Below are positions 6,713 through 7,558 of a stretch of 7,558 nt of DNA, piece by piece (the stretch's first letter is position 1; every line of letters starts with the position of its first letter). Source of the DNA: Gammaproteobacteria bacterium (GTDB taxonomy: Bacteria; Pseudomonadota; Gammaproteobacteria; Arenicellales; Poriferihabitantaceae); the NCBI GenBank assembly GCA_020027415.1, contig JAHRAW010000139.1, positions 1 through 7,558 of the forward strand, read 5' to 3'. The notes under the pieces were generated by a model. That model searched no databases. It was not told the origin of the DNA and saw only the letters and a program-made list of their open reading frames with translations. A program made the position numbers and the translations under genes.

Positions 6713-7528
6713 TCAGGCAAGCCAGCGTTTGCGGCGGCGGTATTGTTTAACTTTTCTAAAACTTCGCTTATTGTCACCGCTCACGCCCAAATAAAATTCT
6801 TTCACATCCTTATTTTCGGCAAGCGCTTTGGCGTCGCCGTCCATCACCACCCGACCATTTTCCAGAATGTAACCATAAGTGGCATAGCGCAACGCCATAG
6901 TGGTGTTTTGTTCGGCGAGCAAAAAAGTGACCCCCTCGCGCTGATTCAACGCCTGCACGATATCAAATATCTCCTGCACCAACTGCGGCGCCAGCCCCAT
7001 GGAAGGTTCGTCCAACAAAATCATGCTCGGCTTTGCCATCAACGCCCGCCCCACCGCAATCATCTGCTGCTCGCCGCCGGAGGTGTAGCCGGCTTGACTC
7101 TTGCGGCGTTCTTTAAGGCGCGGGAAATAACTGTATACCAACTCCAGATCGTTCGCCAAAGTGGCGCGATCCAGTTTGCGCGTATAAGCGCCGGTCAGCA
7201 AATTTTCTTCCACCGTTAAATGTTCAAAACAATGCCGCCCCTCCATCACCTGCACCACGCCGCGGCGCACCAACTCGGTGGGCGTCAGTTGATCCACCCG
7301 CTCGCCGTTGAATTCAATCGTGCCTTTGGTAACCTCGCCGCGCTCAGTGCCGAGCAGATTGGAAATGGATTTAATGGTGGTGGTCTTGCCCGCCCCATTG
7401 GCGCCCACCAACGCAATAATCCCGCCCTGCGGCACCTCCAACGACACGCCTTTCAGCACCAGAATGACATGCTGGTAAATCACCTCTATATTATTGACGC
7501 GCAGCACGATGTTGGGGTTGGTAGGCAT
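6713..7528 (-). CDS. livF: Branched-chain amino acid-type ABC transporter ATP-binding protein
   Basis: This is one of the two cytoplasmic ATPases of a LivFGHMK-type importer for branched-chain amino acids, or in relatives for aromatic and other carboxylic acids. Visible motifs are Walker A GANGAGKTT (42-50), Q-loop Q93 in VVQVMEGRH, signature TSGGEQQ (149-155, Thr where most ABC proteins have Leu), Walker B MILLDE (169-174) and the D-loop region SMGLAP (176-181). The H-loop position reads AEQN (205-208), the usual LivF form with Gln for His. Length is 271 residues; LivF proteins are usually nearer 235, and the extra part is a basic tail (KRSFRKVKQYRRRKRWLA, 254-271). I recall that tail from LivF proteins encoded beside PaaK-like ligases. 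The partner permeases, binding protein and LivG are not in the window and would lie upstream, past the right edge. Confidence 0.93.
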   Translation of the reverse strand: MPTNPNIVLRVNNIEVIYQHVILVLKGVSLEVPQGGIIALVGANGAGKTTTIKSISNLLGTERGEVTKGTIEFNGERVDQLTPTELVRRGVVQVMEGRHCFEHLTVEENLLTGAYTRKLDRATLANDLELVYSYFPRLKERRKSQAGYTSGGEQQMIAVGRALMAKPSMILLDEPSMGLAPQLVQEIFDIVQALNQREGVTFLLAEQNTTMALRYATYGYILENGRVVMDGDAKALAENKDVKEFYLGVSGDNKRSFRKVKQYRRRKRWLA

Positions 7529-7558
7529 GATGAAATGTAGGTATACTAAAAAGCCGCG

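Overview
The window holds seven complete protein genes and no RNA gene, insertion sequence, CRISPR array or phage gene. All the recognisable proteins belong to acyl-CoA metabolism of branched-chain or organic acids. The families and layout point to a proteobacterium, most likely beta or gamma: a leucine/isovalerate (liu-type) gene set, a DUF2889 protein, and a LivF with a basic C-terminal tail next to a PaaK-like ligase. The DNA is fairly GC-rich with many GCG/CGC runs. Shine-Dalgarno motifs are weak or absent throughout, so the lineage cannot be named from this window alone.

Left half, plus strand: mccB (carboxyltransferase subunit of 3-methylcrotonyl-CoA carboxylase), then mvaB (HMG-CoA lyase), then a DUF2889 protein 13 bases further on. 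The first two catalyse non-consecutive steps at the end of leucine degradation. The biotin-bearing MCC alpha subunit, often found next to them in other genomes, is not here. About 40 bases separate this set from the convergent right half.

Right half, minus strand, in transcription order from the right edge: livF (ABC ATPase for branched-chain amino acid-type uptake), a PaaK-like AMP-forming acyl-CoA ligase, an alpha-methylacyl-CoA racemase-like family III protein, and a LiuC-like 3-methylglutaconyl-CoA hydratase. Gaps are 88, 41 and 39 bases, so one transcript is likely. The rest of the transporter (permeases, substrate-binding protein, LivG) probably lies beyond the right edge.

Together the two halves supply the end of leucine/isovalerate degradation. 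MCC makes 3-methylglutaconyl-CoA, the hydratase makes HMG-CoA, and the lyase gives acetoacetate and acetyl-CoA. The racemase and the transporter/ligase pair suggest import and processing of a carboxylic acid, perhaps methyl-branched. That link is inferred from gene order only.

I see no clearly new system. The points most worth checking are: a PaaK-like protein that appears to lack its C-terminal catalytic lysine, a polar insertion in the racemase beside its active site, a seven-unit hexamer repeat just after livF, the near absence of ribosome-binding motifs, and the DUF2889 gene coupled to mvaB.
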